Shown here: positions 7,255-14,344 of the stretch, piece by piece
How the letters are laid out: every line of letters begins with the position of its first letter
Numbering within the stretch: the stretch's first letter is position 1
Assembly (NCBI GenBank): GCA_947468255.1
Contig: CANIMM010000047.1
Coordinates: forward strand, 1 to 14,373
Origin: Chitinophagaceae bacterium
GTDB lineage: Bacteria > Bacteroidota > Bacteroidia > Chitinophagales > Chitinophagaceae
Direction of reading: 5' to 3'
Length of the DNA: 14,373 nucleotides
The notes under the pieces: generated by a model
What the model saw: only the letters and a program-made list of their open reading frames with translations
Database searches by the model: none
Told to the model about the DNA's origin: nothing
Program-made: the position numbers and the translations under genes

Positions 7255-7323
7255 TAACTTATTGTGCTAAATTAAAATAGTCCAATATCAAGCAACACGC
7301 AAAATCGATCCCAATTGAAACCA

Positions 7324-8487
7324 CTATACAACTGCTGCAATATGCGCCTTTGCCAATGCATGCAGATCTTCTTCCAATACTTCTTTTTTACTGTCTGCTA
7401 CAAGTAAAAATTCTTGGTACAATTGATCAATATCATTGCGATTGAATGAATAGCCTAACTTATGAAAACGATGCGCCAATGCACTACGTCCACTCCTTGC
7501 CGTTAATACAATCTTTGAAGCCTCGGCCCCTACTTCTACCGGGTCGATGATTTCATAAGTCAATGAATCTTTCAAAAAACCATCTTGGTGAATACCAGAA
7601 GAATGAGAAAATGCATTAGAGCCTACAATGGCTTTATTGCATTGCACTGGCATACGCATGGTATCAGCTACCAACAGACTCATTGGATTTAACAGTTTGG
7701 CATTTACCCCGGTATGAAAACCAAGATTTTTATGTTGTTGAATGATCATTACCACTTCTTCCAAGGAAGTATTGCCTGCCCTTTCGCCCAGGCCATTGAT
7801 GGTACATTCTATCTGCCTTGCCCCATTGATGATACCGGCGATGGAATTTGCCGTGGCCAATCCAAGGTCATTGTGACAATGACAAGAAATAATTGCCTTA
7901 TCAATATTGGAAACATTGTTTACCAAAAAAGCTATTTTTTCTCCATACTGGTGGGGAAGACAATATCCAGTTGTATCAGGAATATTTACGACCGTGGCGC
8001 CTGCTTTAATAACAGCTTCCACCACCCTGGCGAGGTATTCATTATCGGTTCTGCCTGCATCCTCCGCATAAAACTCCACATCATCCACAAAGTTTTTTGC
8101 CCACTTTACGCATTGAATGGCCCTTTCTAAAATATCTTCCTGATTAGAATTAAATTTTGATTTAATATGTAGGTCGGATGTGCCAATACCGGTATGGATA
8201 CGTGGCCGTTTGGCAAACTTTAATGCTTCAGCAGCCACTTCTATATCTTTTTGCACTGCTCTGGTTAAACCGCAAACACTAGCACGAGTGATAATCTTGG
8301 AAATTTCATTTACAGAATTGAAATCCCCCGGGGAAGAAATAGGAAAACCTGCTTCTATGATATCTACCCCCAGCTCTTCCAACCTTAAAGCCAATTCAAC
8401 CTTTTCGGTGGTGTTGAGCTTACAGCCGGGAACCTGTTCTCCATCGCGAAGCGTGGTGTCAAAAATGTGTATCTTGTTAGCTGACAT
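7324..8487 (-). CDS. leuA: 2-isopropylmalate synthase lacking the regulatory domain
   Basis: The enzyme condenses acetyl-CoA with 2-oxoisovalerate, the committed step of leucine synthesis. The TIM-barrel catalytic domain begins with signature FDTTLRDGEQ (9-18; Asp10 binds the metal). The metal-binding pair His203 and His205 is in SCHCHNDLG, and the second signature NGLGERAGNTSLEE is at 231-244. The linker subdomain has HSSGIHQDG at 295-303 and ends in a helical segment. At 387 residues it lacks the roughly 120-residue C-terminal domain that binds leucine in 500-residue LeuA proteins, so this form may escape leucine feedback (inference). Proteins of this length include homocitrate synthases (NifV type), but the operon context favours isopropylmalate synthase. 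It is the first gene of the operon and is transcribed away from the plus-strand gene at 8684. leuB, leuC and leuD are absent. Confidence 0.9.
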   Translation of the reverse strand: MSANKIHIFDTTLRDGEQVPGCKLNTTEKVELALRLEELGVDIIEAGFPISSPGDFNSVNEISKIITRASVCGLTRAVQKDIEVAAEALKFAKRPRIHTGIGTSDLHIKSKFNSNQEDILERAIQCVKWAKNFVDDVEFYAEDAGRTDNEYLARVVEAVIKAGATVVNIPDTTGYCLPHQYGEKIAFLVNNVSNIDKAIISCHCHNDLGLATANSIAGIINGARQIECTINGLGERAGNTSLEEVVMIIQQHKNLGFHTGVNAKLLNPMSLLVADTMRMPVQCNKAIVGSNAFSHSSGIHQDGFLKDSLTYEIIDPVEVGAEASKIVLTARSGRSALAHRFHKLGYSFNRNDIDQLYQEFLLVADSKKEVLEEDLHALAKAHIAAVV

Positions 8488-8492
8488 AGAAA

Positions 8493-8525
8493 TTGTATAT
8501 TTAATAAAACAGTAAATTATTTTTG
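8493..8525 (+). promoter_or_regulatory. Possible promoter for the 8684 gene
   Basis: TTG (8493-8495) is followed after 22 bases by TATTTTTG (8518-8525), an exact match to the -7 pattern TAnnTTTG with slightly long spacing. It would give a leader of about 150 bases overlapping the leuA leader in antisense. In AT-rich DNA such matches arise by chance, so this is tentative. Confidence 0.3.
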
Positions 8526-8563
8526 TTTAACTGCCATATTTTTAGGTAATTCACCTTAATATA

Positions 8564-8596
8564 CGAATATAGTGGCATACAACTGTTTAACCCCAA
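8564..8596 (-). promoter_or_regulatory. Possible promoter for the leuA-ilv operon
   Basis: On the minus strand TTG (8594-8596) is followed after 22 bases by TATATTCG (8564-8571), which matches TAnnTTTG in all but one defined position. Transcription would begin near 8557, giving leuA a leader of about 70 bases. The -33 element lies inside the palindrome at 8593-8607, which would suit a repressor site. I found no leader peptide rich in branched-chain codons and no T-box-like structure. Confidence 0.3.
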
Positions 8597-8607
8597 CAAA
8601 TTGTTGG
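8593..8607. promoter_or_regulatory. 15-base palindrome, candidate operator
   Basis: CCAACAA and TTGTTGG flank a single A: a perfect 7-bp inverted repeat with one central base. It lies in the 196-base divergent region between leuA and the plus-strand gene, overlapping the proposed leuA -33 element. Size and symmetry fit a dimeric regulator site, but the regulator is unknown and not encoded next to it. Confidence 0.4.
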
Positions 8608-8640
8608 TCGTATTACGCTATATAAAGCAGCCTTTTTAAC

Positions 8641-8661
8641 CTGTAACCTATAACCAGTAAG
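8641..8661 (+). repeat. Three imperfect 7-base direct repeats before the 8684 gene
   Basis: CTGTAAC, CTATAAC and CAGTAAG follow one another without gaps, 23 bases before the start codon of the plus-strand gene, and a looser TTTTAAC precedes them. The units differ at two or three positions, so this may be chance or a helically phased binding site. Confidence 0.25.
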
Positions 8662-8683
8662 GAATTTAAAGAAATAAAATACG

Positions 8684-10288
8684 ATGCCCAACAGGAGTAC
8701 AGACCCTTTATTTCAGCTTATCCAATCACTTGAAAAAAGCGAAAAACGCAATTTCAAGCTGTATGCCACCCGAAACTCCTCCTCCGATGAGCTAAAAAGT
8801 GTGCAATTATTTGATGCCCTTGATAAAATGGATGTTTATGATGAGGGGGTTTTGCTAGCAAAAAATGAACGCATTAAAAAGCAGCAACTTAGTAATCTGA
8901 AAGCACATTTGTATAAACAAATCCTCAGCAGCCTTCGACTAATCAATGACGACAGCATCGATATATCCTTGCATGAACAAATGGATTATGCCCGAATATT
9001 ATATAACAAAGGGCTCTATCACCAAAGCTTGAAGGTATTGGATAAGTTAAAGGAGCAGGCAAAAACACATAACCAGCTTACGTATCTGCAGCAGGTGCTT
9101 TTTTTTGAAAAGAAAATTGAGGCCCTATATATCACCCGCAGCATGCAAGACAGGGCAGATTATTTGAGCAAAGAGTCTGTTGAGGTAAATGATAGCCTTG
9201 CTTTGGTATCCCAACTTTCAAATTTATCTCTACAACTCTACAGCTGGTACATTAAAAATGGGCATTGTCGAAACGAAGAAGAGAGTATCGCCCTTCAGTA
9301 TTTTTTTTCAAGTAGACTCGGCGACAAGACGCCGGCTTGCACCAGTTTTTATGAGCGATTGTACCTATATCAATGCTATTGCTGGAATGCCTTTATCCGG
9401 CAAGATTTTTTACAGTATTACCGGTACACCCAAAAATGGGTCAATCTTTTTGAAGAAGAGCCCTGCATGCTTCCCATAGAAACTGCCCATTTCATAAAAG
9501 GAATGCACAATCTTATGGGGTCACATTTCGATTTGGGCAATCATAAAAAATTAGTAGAAACCCTTGAAATTTTCAACCAATTTTGCATGACGGATCTAGT
9601 ACAAAACAATGTAAATAACCGCATACAATGTTTTGTTTACAGCACTATTTCTTTGTTCAACAAACATTTTTTGGAAGGCAGTTTTACCGAGGGATTGGCC
9701 TTGATTCCAGCTATCGAAGAAAAGATCAAGGAATATGAAATTTACCTTGATCGGCATAGGGTATTGGTTTTTTACTACAAGATTGCTTGCTTGTATTTTG
9801 GTAGCGGGGATTATGAAAAAGCCATTGATTATCTTAATAAAATTATTAACTGGAAGGTAGACCTGCGAACTGATTTACAATGCTACAGCCGCTTGCTACA
9901 CTTGATTGCCCATTATGAATTGGGCAATGAAGACATACTAGACCACCTTATAAAATCGGTGTACCGCTTTATGTCCAAGATGCAAAACCTCAGTGTAGTA
10001 GAAGAAGAAATTTTTAAATTCATCCGAACTTCTTTTCATATTTCTGTTAAGGACATTAAACCTGAGCTTGAAAAATTATTGGTAAAATTAACTGCTCATC
10101 AGGGCAACCGTTTTGAAACCAGGGCATTTATTTACCTGGATATCATTTCTTGGCTAGAAAGCAAATTAGAAAACATACCGGTTCAGGAAGTGTTGAAGCG
10201 GAAATTTGCTGGAAAAAGAAAAAACTTTGCTGGTGACAATCCCTATACAACAGACTTTGCTGGCGAAGCAAGCAATAGCGATAGCTAA
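8684..10288 (+). CDS. Unknown TPR-like helical protein, divergent from leuA
   Basis: I do not recognise this 534-residue protein. It has no signal peptide or membrane segment, so it is probably cytoplasmic. Almost the whole length reads as amphipathic helices rich in Leu, Tyr, Lys and Glu. TPR-like pairs are visible at about 100-127 (DYARILYNKGLYHQSLKVLDKL) and 362-390 (FGSGDYEKAIDYLNKI), so a TPR or similar solenoid for protein contacts is likely. Residues 1-90 form a separate, charged helical region. The polar tail repeats FAG three times (508-510, 515-517, 525-527) and ends in Ser/Asp. There is no catalytic motif. The ATG has AT-rich sequence upstream and no clear Shine-Dalgarno, as for other genes here. 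It sits opposite leuA across a shared control region, which could mean joint regulation, but its role is unknown. Confidence 0.85.
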   Translation: MPNRSTDPLFQLIQSLEKSEKRNFKLYATRNSSSDELKSVQLFDALDKMDVYDEGVLLAKNERIKKQQLSNLKAHLYKQILSSLRLINDDSIDISLHEQMDYARILYNKGLYHQSLKVLDKLKEQAKTHNQLTYLQQVLFFEKKIEALYITRSMQDRADYLSKESVEVNDSLALVSQLSNLSLQLYSWYIKNGHCRNEEESIALQYFFSSRLGDKTPACTSFYERLYLYQCYCWNAFIRQDFLQYYRYTQKWVNLFEEEPCMLPIETAHFIKGMHNLMGSHFDLGNHKKLVETLEIFNQFCMTDLVQNNVNNRIQCFVYSTISLFNKHFLEGSFTEGLALIPAIEEKIKEYEIYLDRHRVLVFYYKIACLYFGSGDYEKAIDYLNKIINWKVDLRTDLQCYSRLLHLIAHYELGNEDILDHLIKSVYRFMSKMQNLSVVEEEIFKFIRTSFHISVKDIKPELEKLLVKLTAHQGNRFETRAFIYLDIISWLESKLENIPVQEVLKRKFAGKRKNFAGDNPYTTDFAGEASNSDS

Positions 10289-10293
10289 TATTC

Positions 10294-10314
10294 AAGCTTT
10301 AACTAAATTAGCTT
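10294..10314 (+). terminator. Weak terminator-like hairpin after the 8684 gene
   Basis: AAGCT (10294-10298) and AGCTT (10310-10314) form a 5-bp stem with an 11-base loop just after the stop codon, followed by a T-run and, a few bases on, eight further Ts (10323-10330). The position in a 90-base gap between convergent genes fits a terminator, but the stem is short and AT-rich. Confidence 0.35.
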
Positions 10315-10378
10315 TTTTAGCATTTTTTTTGTGGTGAACCGAGGCTTGCGGATGTATTTGTAAGGAATTAATTATTTG

Positions 10379-11371
10379 CTACTGACCTGAAGTAGCGGCT
10401 TTGAAATCAAATAAAGTGGCCGTAAATACCCCTCGCTCCCGCTTCTTAAAAATAGCTTTCCAGTTGCCGTTGTACCGTATCATTGAGGGAACCAACAAGT
10501 CGCCAGAATGGGTAAGTTGCACTTCCATCTGCACTTTAAAATCGTATAAACCCGCATCATAACTTAATGAATATTTCCTTGCTACCACTTCAAAAGTTTT
10601 ATCGTTAAACCAGGTGGTCATTTCATCTACCACCACCTTTCCTTCCATACCCGGTTTTACTTTTTGAATTAATAGATAGCAACTCGTTTTATTGTAATCA
10701 TCCATATCAATACTCATGTCATATACATCCGCCATATCATCATCATAAATAGCGGTTTTTCCTGACATAAATGGAAGGCCTTGTATCTTTTTACCAGGAT
10801 TAAAAAACAACATTTTCAATTGTTCCTTATGTTTTTGTAGACCCGTTTTACCCTCTAAACTAAACTCGTTACCCGCTACGACATTCGTTTCTCCACAAAC
10901 CGTTCCGATCGTATAAAAAAGCGACGCATACAATTGAGCGGTGTAATAATTATACTGATGTTCATCATCATAGTAATCGCCCGTAGTTTGCTCTTCCAAC
11001 AGTTCCATTCTTCTACACTTATTTTCAGTTATCTGCTTGGTTTTACTGAAACAAGATGCCAATGAAACACCTTCTTTACCTAGCATCCGAATATCATTGA
11101 TCGCCGAGAATCCTAATACATGCAGATTTTTAAAAGCTTTGTAAAAACTAGTGTCATTTTTAATTCGATCGATAAAGCTAGGAACATTGAGTTTATTATT
11201 GATCACTACATCACTAAGGGTAATGATTTTTCTTCCTACCGTAACATTGATGTCGGCAGCGTCTTGAGCGAAAAGTTGGGTGCAATTCAGCAATAAAACA
11301 AATACAGGAACTGATTTTTTACCCTTCCTGCAAATGATTGCAATTTTATTAAATAAAGTTATTGAATACAT
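10379..11371 (-). CDS. Exported protein of unknown function
   Basis: The 330-residue product starts with a basic region (RKGKK, 15-19), a hydrophobic core (VPVFVLLLN, 21-29) and a likely signal peptidase I site after LFA (33-35), with Gln36 first in the mature protein; there is no lipobox at the cut site. The n-region of 20 residues is long, but no better start is seen downstream. The mature part begins with ITLSDVVINNKLNVPSFIDRIKNDTSFYKAFKNL (50-83), which feels like a conserved Bacteroidota family, then an acidic and aromatic patch (131-143). From about 215 there is a beta-rich part (CYLLIQKV, GKVVVDEMTTWF, EVVARKYSL, KVQMEVQL, VPSMIRYNG) reminiscent of LolA/LolB-type curved sheets. A periplasmic or envelope role is likely. 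It lies 81 bases after def and converges with the plus-strand gene. Confidence 0.82.
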   Translation of the reverse strand: MYSITLFNKIAIICRKGKKSVPVFVLLLNCTQLFAQDAADINVTVGRKIITLSDVVINNKLNVPSFIDRIKNDTSFYKAFKNLHVLGFSAINDIRMLGKEGVSLASCFSKTKQITENKCRRMELLEEQTTGDYYDDEHQYNYYTAQLYASLFYTIGTVCGETNVVAGNEFSLEGKTGLQKHKEQLKMLFFNPGKKIQGLPFMSGKTAIYDDDMADVYDMSIDMDDYNKTSCYLLIQKVKPGMEGKVVVDEMTTWFNDKTFEVVARKYSLSYDAGLYDFKVQMEVQLTHSGDLLVPSMIRYNGNWKAIFKKRERGVFTATLFDFKAATSGQ

Positions 11372-11452
11372 AACTGTTTTATAGGGACATACAGTGATTT
11401 AATAAATTAAAATATCGAAAAAGCCCAATTATTACCCAACAGCTTACAGACC

Positions 11453-12031
11453 CTATTTTGGGAAAAGCATTCGATAGTCAACACTGATTTTACCCTTACT
11501 AATATCCATCAACTTTCTTTTTAATAAGGTACGTTTCAAGGGCTTGATATAGTCAATAAATAACTTACCGTCTATATGATCATATTCATGCAAAATCACC
11601 CTTGCAGTAATGCCGTTGAATGTTTTTGTAAATGGTTGGAAATTTTCATCCAAATAATCGATGGTGACAGATTCCCCCCTCAAAACATCCTCCCGGATCT
11701 TGGGAATACTGAGACAGCCTTCATTGTAGGACCACTCCTTACCTTCAATCTTAGTGACATGGGCATTAATAAAAGTACCCTTATAACCCGGTCCATCTGG
11801 ATAAAGATCCTGTTCATCATCTTCCAAATTTTCAAATATTTGAGTGCTATCCATCACAAAAAGACGCATTTCCTTATTCACCTGCGGTGCCGCTAACCCT
11901 ACTCCATTACTATTGTACATGGTTTCCCACATATCAGCAATGAGCTTTTCTAGCTCAGGATAATCTTGCGAAATATCCTTGCAAACTTTTCTTAAAACGG
12001 GACACCCGTAAGCTACTATTGGTAAAATCAT
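11453..12031 (-). CDS. def: Peptide deformylase
   Basis: This enzyme removes the formyl group from the starting methionine of new proteins at the ribosome. All three family motifs are intact: GVGLAAPQ at 43-50, EGCLSIP at 104-110 with metal ligand Cys106, and HEYDH at 148-152 with ligands His148 and His152 and catalytic Glu149. Length 192 is normal, with an acidic insertion (residues 68-76) between motifs 1 and 2. It lies 166 bases downstream of ruvX on the same strand; the ruvX-def order recurs in Bacteroidota as I recall it. A lone TAAATTTG (12182-12189, minus strand) just past the ruvX stop could be the -7 box of a promoter for def, but I see no matching -33 element. Confidence 0.96.
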   Translation of the reverse strand: MILPIVAYGCPVLRKVCKDISQDYPELEKLIADMWETMYNSNGVGLAAPQVNKEMRLFVMDSTQIFENLEDDEQDLYPDGPGYKGTFINAHVTKIEGKEWSYNEGCLSIPKIREDVLRGESVTIDYLDENFQPFTKTFNGITARVILHEYDHIDGKLFIDYIKPLKRTLLKRKLMDISKGKISVDYRMLFPK

Positions 12032-12197
12032 AAATACTATTTGGAAATTTTTATTATCGCTCGTTAAAAAACATCTTTGTCAATACCAACTTGAAAATGC
12101 TGAAAGGGCATATCCTGATATTTGTCAGTTTGCAACACGCCATTTCAATACTTAACTATTGATCGATCATTTTTGAGTACACAAATTTACCCATTTC

Positions 12198-12611
12198 TTA
12201 CTGAAAGCTTTGCAGATACTCTTGTAAAATAATGGTAGCCGCAATAATATCTACATTGCCCTTTACTTGACGGTCCTTTTTCTTCATACCCATTTGCAAC
12301 ATTGCATCCTTGGCCATTTTGGAAGTATACCTTTCATCAACAGTTTTCAGCGGCATTTGAGGGAATTCCTTTTCTATTTTTTTTATCGCCTCCTTTACTA
12401 AGGGTGTGCCGTGGGTATCTGATTCATCCCAGTTAACGGGAAGTCCAATAATAACCAATTCAACCTGCTCCGTAGAAAAGTATTTTTTCAGATAGGCAAT
12501 CAGCTCCTTTGAATCAATGGTAGCCAATCCGGTGGCAATGATCTGCAAGGGATCTGTTACAGCCAGTCCAGTTCTTTTTCCGCCATAGTCGATTGCTAAT
12601 ATCCTAGCCAT
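12198..12611 (-). CDS. ruvX: RuvX/YqgF putative Holliday junction resolvase
   Basis: This is a small RNase H-fold nuclease of the YqgF family, implicated in Holliday junction resolution and, in E. coli, in 16S rRNA 5'-end maturation. Visible motifs are the first catalytic aspartate Asp8 in ILAIDYGGKRTG, the strand VELVIIGLPVN (50-60), DERYTS at 92-97, and the final acidic residue Asp121 in NVDIIAATIILQEYL. I chose the ATG at 12609-12611 (137 residues), which places the first beta strand directly at the N-terminus as usual. A TTG six bases upstream (12615-12617) could add two residues but is less likely. It lies 81 bases after the UbiA-family gene. Confidence 0.93.
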   Translation of the reverse strand: MARILAIDYGGKRTGLAVTDPLQIIATGLATIDSKELIAYLKKYFSTEQVELVIIGLPVNWDESDTHGTPLVKEAIKKIEKEFPQMPLKTVDERYTSKMAKDAMLQMGMKKKDRQVKGNVDIIAATIILQEYLQSFQ

Positions 12612-12692
12612 AGGCAAATGTATGAATTATGGATGGAGATGAAATTGATAATTGAGCGAATGTTACGATAGCAATAATATATCCTCATTTAT

Positions 12693-13610
12693 TCACTTTA
12701 GCACCGAACGAAAAAAAATATCCAGCAAAACAAATACTGAAAATACCACTGAAGCTATTCCATTGGCTGTCATAAATGCAATATTCACCTTGCTAAGGTC
12801 AGTAGGTTTAACAATAGAATGCTGATAGACTAACATCCCGATAAATACAGCCACCCCCATCCAATACAACCACCCAAAATGGCCATATATACCCGCAGAA
12901 ACTACACAGCTCGCAGATAAAAAGTGTAAGTATGCTGAAACCCTCAATGCTTTCAACTTTCCCAATGCAGCAGGAATAGAATGTAGCTGATTGGCTTTAT
13001 CAAATTGCTCATCCTGCAATGCATAAATAATATCGAAACCGCTTACCCAAAACAATACAGTTAGGGAAAACAAAATAGGCAATAGTTCAAACTTTCCGGT
13101 AACCGCCAGATAAGCGCCAATAGGCGCCAGGCTTAATCCGATACCAAGCACCAGGTGACACAATGCTGTAAAACGTTTGGTATAACTATAAAACAAAACC
13201 ACCAGCAAGGCTACAGGGGACAAATAAAAACAAATCGGATTGATAAAAAAAGCAGAGGCGATAAAAAGTAAGCAATTGATAATAACAAAACGCAATGCGC
13301 TTTGCTTTGAAATAATACCTGCCGGAATTTCACGAATTGCCGTACGGGGATTTTTAGCGTCAAAACTACTGTCGAGATAACGGTTGAAAGCCATGGCAGC
13401 ACTTCGCGCAAAGACCATACTTAAAATTACCAGTGTAAATAATTTAATGATATCCTTTAAAAGCAAGGGTGAGTATCCACCGATGGGCAAGGTAGCCGAT
13501 GAAAAATGGGGAGCAAATATTCCAATAAAAAAACCAATAATGGCAAATGGTAAAGCAAAAATAGTATGCGAAAACTTTACTAAGCCAGCATATTTTTTTA
13601 TATTATTCAT
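12693..13610 (-). CDS. ubiA: UbiA-family polyprenyltransferase, probably for menaquinone
   Basis: This integral membrane enzyme attaches a polyprenyl chain to an aromatic acceptor. Both Mg-diphosphate motifs are present: NRYLDSSFD (Asn76, Asp80, Asp84) followed by AKNPRTAIREI, and DIIYALQDEQFD (Asp193, Asp200, Asp204). About eight to nine hydrophobic segments span the 305 residues, as in the UbiA superfamily. The N-terminus KKYAGLVKFSHTIFALPFA resembles the UbiA-like subgroup linked to the futalosine menaquinone route (MqnP) more than MenA or classical UbiA. Bacteroidota generally make menaquinone, not ubiquinone, so a menaquinone role is the better guess. The symbol given is a family-level name. 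It has no other quinone genes around it. Confidence 0.88.
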   Translation of the reverse strand: MNNIKKYAGLVKFSHTIFALPFAIIGFFIGIFAPHFSSATLPIGGYSPLLLKDIIKLFTLVILSMVFARSAAMAFNRYLDSSFDAKNPRTAIREIPAGIISKQSALRFVIINCLLFIASAFFINPICFYLSPVALLVVLFYSYTKRFTALCHLVLGIGLSLAPIGAYLAVTGKFELLPILFSLTVLFWVSGFDIIYALQDEQFDKANQLHSIPAALGKLKALRVSAYLHFLSASCVVSAGIYGHFGWLYWMGVAVFIGMLVYQHSIVKPTDLSKVNIAFMTANGIASVVFSVFVLLDIFFRSVLK

Positions 13611-13734
13611 TCAATAAATTATTATACACCCTAAAAAATAAAATACGCACTATACTCATAAAATGTAAATAATGGAACAAGCTTAAAAAGTGATTGTTTT
13701 TTAAAATTGACTTTTAATGCACTCCCTTATAATC

Positions 13735-13748
13735 AATTGTATACAATT
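13735..13748. repeat. 14-base perfect palindrome
   Basis: AATTGTATACAATT reads the same on both strands, with one more symmetric pair (13733 and 13750) outside a mismatch. It lies 22 bases beyond the stop of the RNA methyltransferase gene, in the 160-base gap before the UbiA-family gene. It has no flanking T-run. It could be a regulator site for the prenyltransferase or chance in AT-rich DNA. The only promoter-like sequence in this gap is a weak TACATTTT closer to the gene. Confidence 0.3.
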
Positions 13749-13770
13749 CAATTAAACCCTTCTACATGAT

Positions 13771-14310
13771 TTAGCCCTTTACCAACTTCCTGTTTCTAAC
13801 GAACTCCCACAGTACTACCCCCGCTGCTGTTGCAACATTCAATGAATGCTTCATCCCAAATTGAGGAATCTCTATGCAGCCCGCAGATTGCTGAATGGTA
13901 GATTGTTCAACCCCTGTTACCTCATTTCCAAAGATCACTGCAATTTTATCTGTGATTGCATAATTCAAATCATTTAATAGGGTGCTTCCAGCAGCCTGTT
14001 CCACCGAAAAAACGGTATACCCCAAAGTCTGCAATGCTGAAATTGCATCAGTCGTATTATCAAAATGTTTCCAAGCTACGCTTTCCTCTGCCCCTAAAGC
14101 CGTTTTCTTGATTTCCTTGTGGGGTGGGCAGCAGGTATAACCGCAAATATAAATTGCTTCTAGCAAAAATGCATCGGCAGTCCGAAATACACTTCCGACA
14201 TTGTAAGCGCTGCGTATATTTTCAAGCACTACAATCAGTGGAATTTTATCAGTTTGCTTAAACTCCTCCACCGACAGCCTGTTTAACTCATCCATGCTCA
14301 GTTTTCTCAT
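13771..14310 (-). CDS. SpoU/TrmH-family RNA 2'-O-methyltransferase
   Basis: This is a SPOUT-fold, S-adenosylmethionine-dependent RNA methyltransferase. The three family motifs are in order: NIRSAYNVGSVFRTADA at 31-47 with the catalytic-type Asn31 and Arg43, IFGNEVTGV at 126-134 with Glu130, and IEIPQFGMKHSLNVATAAG at 146-164, which forms the knotted cofactor site. Length 179 means essentially the catalytic domain alone, without the N-terminal L30-like RNA-binding domain found in RlmB-type enzymes. The target (tRNA or rRNA) cannot be told from sequence. It appears to be the first gene of the minus-strand run leading to the UbiA-family gene, ruvX and def. An internal ATG at codon 6 is a possible alternative start. 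Confidence 0.92.
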   Translation of the reverse strand: MRKLSMDELNRLSVEEFKQTDKIPLIVVLENIRSAYNVGSVFRTADAFLLEAIYICGYTCCPPHKEIKKTALGAEESVAWKHFDNTTDAISALQTLGYTVFSVEQAAGSTLLNDLNYAITDKIAVIFGNEVTGVEQSTIQQSAGCIEIPQFGMKHSLNVATAAGVVLWEFVRNRKLVKG

Positions 14311-14336
14311 AATGAACGTAACCGCTTATTTTAATG

Positions 14337-14344
14337 CAAAAGTA
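14337..14344 (-). promoter_or_regulatory. Promoter -7 box for the RNA methyltransferase gene
   Basis: TACTTTTG on the minus strand matches TAnnTTTG exactly and would start transcription about 20 bases before the ATG. No TTG is found at the proper distance upstream before the window ends, so only the -7 element is supported. Confidence 0.4.

Noticed and set aside
7714..8130. 138-codon plus-strand frame inside leuA
   Set aside because: It is antisense to the conserved catalytic part of leuA; its length follows from the codon use of the real gene.
9189..9479. 96-codon plus-strand frame inside the 534-residue gene
   Set aside because: It is an alternative frame fully inside a longer gene, without a start signal or recognisable motif.
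12054..12143. A 29-codon minus-strand frame starting ATGGCG, in the gap between ruvX and def
   Set aside because: It has no ribosome-binding sequence, two adjacent cysteines and a composition unlike its neighbours. A frame this short is expected by chance in 166 bases.
12182..12189. TAAATTTG on the minus strand as a promoter for def
   Set aside because: Only the -7 pattern matches. No TTG lies at a suitable distance upstream and the leader would be about 145 bases long.
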